Shown here piece by piece: positions 33,113 to 33,764 of a stretch of 33,764 nucleotides of DNA. The notes under the pieces were generated by a model. It was not told the DNA's origin and ran no database searches. It saw nothing but the letters and a program-made list of their open reading frames with translations. The first letter of the stretch is position 1. The number at the start of each line of letters is the position of its first letter. The translations under genes were made by a program, and so were the position numbers. Origin of the DNA: Welwitschia mirabilis (taxonomy: Eukaryota; Gnetophyta; Gnetopsida; Welwitschiales); assembly GCA_051453625.1 (NCBI GenBank), contig JBOZIK010000001.1, forward strand, positions 11,599,059 through 11,632,822. Direction: 5' to 3'.

Positions 33113-33211
33113 TATGCCACAACATATGAACGTTTTATTATATCTATTCATTCCAACCCTGTTGAAAAATTCCATAAAGAAGAATTAGTCAATTATTTGT
33201 ATAATGAATTG
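33113..33211 (+). repeat. 99-bp duplicate flanking the gap, right copy
   Basis: Begins directly after the last N; offset from the left copy is 543 bases. See the left copy for the single mismatch. Confidence 0.95.
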
Positions 33212-33764
33212 AATAGTCAAACTAAATAACTTATATACTTTTTTTTGTGGTGGCAACTTGATGAACTTAGTCATAGAGGATGTGTTGAATGTATTGGAAA
33301 ATCTAGTAGAGATAAGTCAAACTTGACTAAAAACTACTAAGGAAAATTGAACTATAGGCCAAGTTATAAAATATTTAAAAAACATAACACATGACAAAGA
33401 AGAAGTAAAAGGTGATTCAATCAAATTAACTAAGGATTTCACTACCACTTTAGAGAAGTACACTCAATTAATAGTTGATGAAAAGGTAGTAAAAGATGAA
33501 AATAAAACTTCAACTTATGATATTTATAAATACAACTCTCATTTAACTAAAGAGTGTTCCTTATTGCCAACTTGTAAAGAAAGGATGTTTGAGGAGGTAT
33601 GTGCATTAAACCAAAGAACTTCTAACTTTAAAATCCAATCATGATTTCAATAGAGATTAGGTGGACAATCACAATGGAAACCTTTTAAAAATAGATTCAA
33701 TAATTCAAACTTCCAACCAAATAACATCAATTTTCAAAAAATCAAAATGATCTGCTCAGAGATT

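Larger units (their letters stand above)
31848..33764 (+). pseudogene. gag of element B, frameshifted, with gap
   Basis: Translation from about 31872 (MMNYNRKTKYQREW, then LVEENIREGLFDYQQK) continues past a stop at 31986 through VELKNLSAYPTFLGKHEDDPFQHL (about 32252-32320) and VKIWLKTISHKS...MQEVFIKRFL (about 32419-32510), a capsid/Retrotrans_gag pattern. A frameshift near 32510 moves the reading to KYHEKRRKEVTNFQ and then YATTYERFI...YLYNELNSQTK, still in the expected gag order. Beyond the gap it goes on to a CCHC-like knuckle near 33518-33560 whose first two Cys positions are Tyr. Several stops interrupt it. It is related to, but distinct from, the gag at 26335-26660. Confidence 0.78.

Noticed and set aside
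32642-33229. Long frames of 156-191 codons on both strands.
   Set aside because: They consist almost wholly of Ns from the gap.
1-33764. CRISPR array, bacterial operon or toxin-antitoxin system.
   Set aside because: No regular spacer-repeat pattern, no ribosome binding sites or operons; the window is eukaryotic with a spliced gene and plant retroelements.

Overview
The window looks like nuclear DNA of a land plant, probably a seed plant. The evidence is one spliced cytochrome P450 gene with plant-type GT-AG splice sites and CYP86-clan motifs, decayed Ty3/gypsy elements of the plant Athila/Tat kind with a tRNA-Asp-like primer binding site, a decayed plant-type LINE and a tRNA-like SINE. Outside the P450 the DNA is extremely A+T-rich, poor in CpG and dense in stop codons. 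Strong AT bias from methylcytosine decay, old retroelements and a LINE RT with a GCPLxxxxFGIxIDEL motif would suit a low-GC gymnosperm such as Welwitschia, but this is a guess and the species cannot be fixed from the window.

Layout: 1-2990, old AT-rich DNA opening with a short LTR-like end. 2995-4240, three diverged copies of a tandem repeat of about 440 bp. 5220-6876 (minus strand), the only apparently intact gene: a two-exon P450 of 524 aa, GC-rich in an AT desert. Its start codon lies in the last of three 56-bp tandem repeats, with a second triple repeat of about 110 bp further upstream (7183-7514). 7515-13000, mostly unannotatable AT-rich DNA with a SINE (about 8818-9010) and a 75-bp tandem duplication. 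13000-14350 (minus), a LINE reverse-transcriptase remnant. 16080-17083, an LTR-like or promoter-like segment of higher GC with a TATA box. 20985-21409 and 23785-24201, a diverged direct repeat pair.

25321-33764 is a retrotransposon nest. A heavily mutated Athila-like element (gag, protease, RT, RNase H, integrase; 26092 to about 30811, plus strand) breaks off inside its integrase. There the 5' LTR of a second, related element begins (about 30812-31404, with a 100-N gap), followed by its primer binding site, a leader with three repeated hairpins and gag. A second copy of that LTR sequence lies in opposite orientation at 25321-25787, upstream of the first element. A 444-N gap in the second gag is flanked by the same 99 bp on both sides, so the gap is probably an assembly artefact.

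I found no undescribed multi-gene system. The observations most worth following are the P450 with unusual C-helix and I-helix residues, the tandem repeat carrying its start codon, the retroelement leader hairpins, the inverted LTR pair and the false gap. Most of the remaining intergenic DNA holds nothing I can name.
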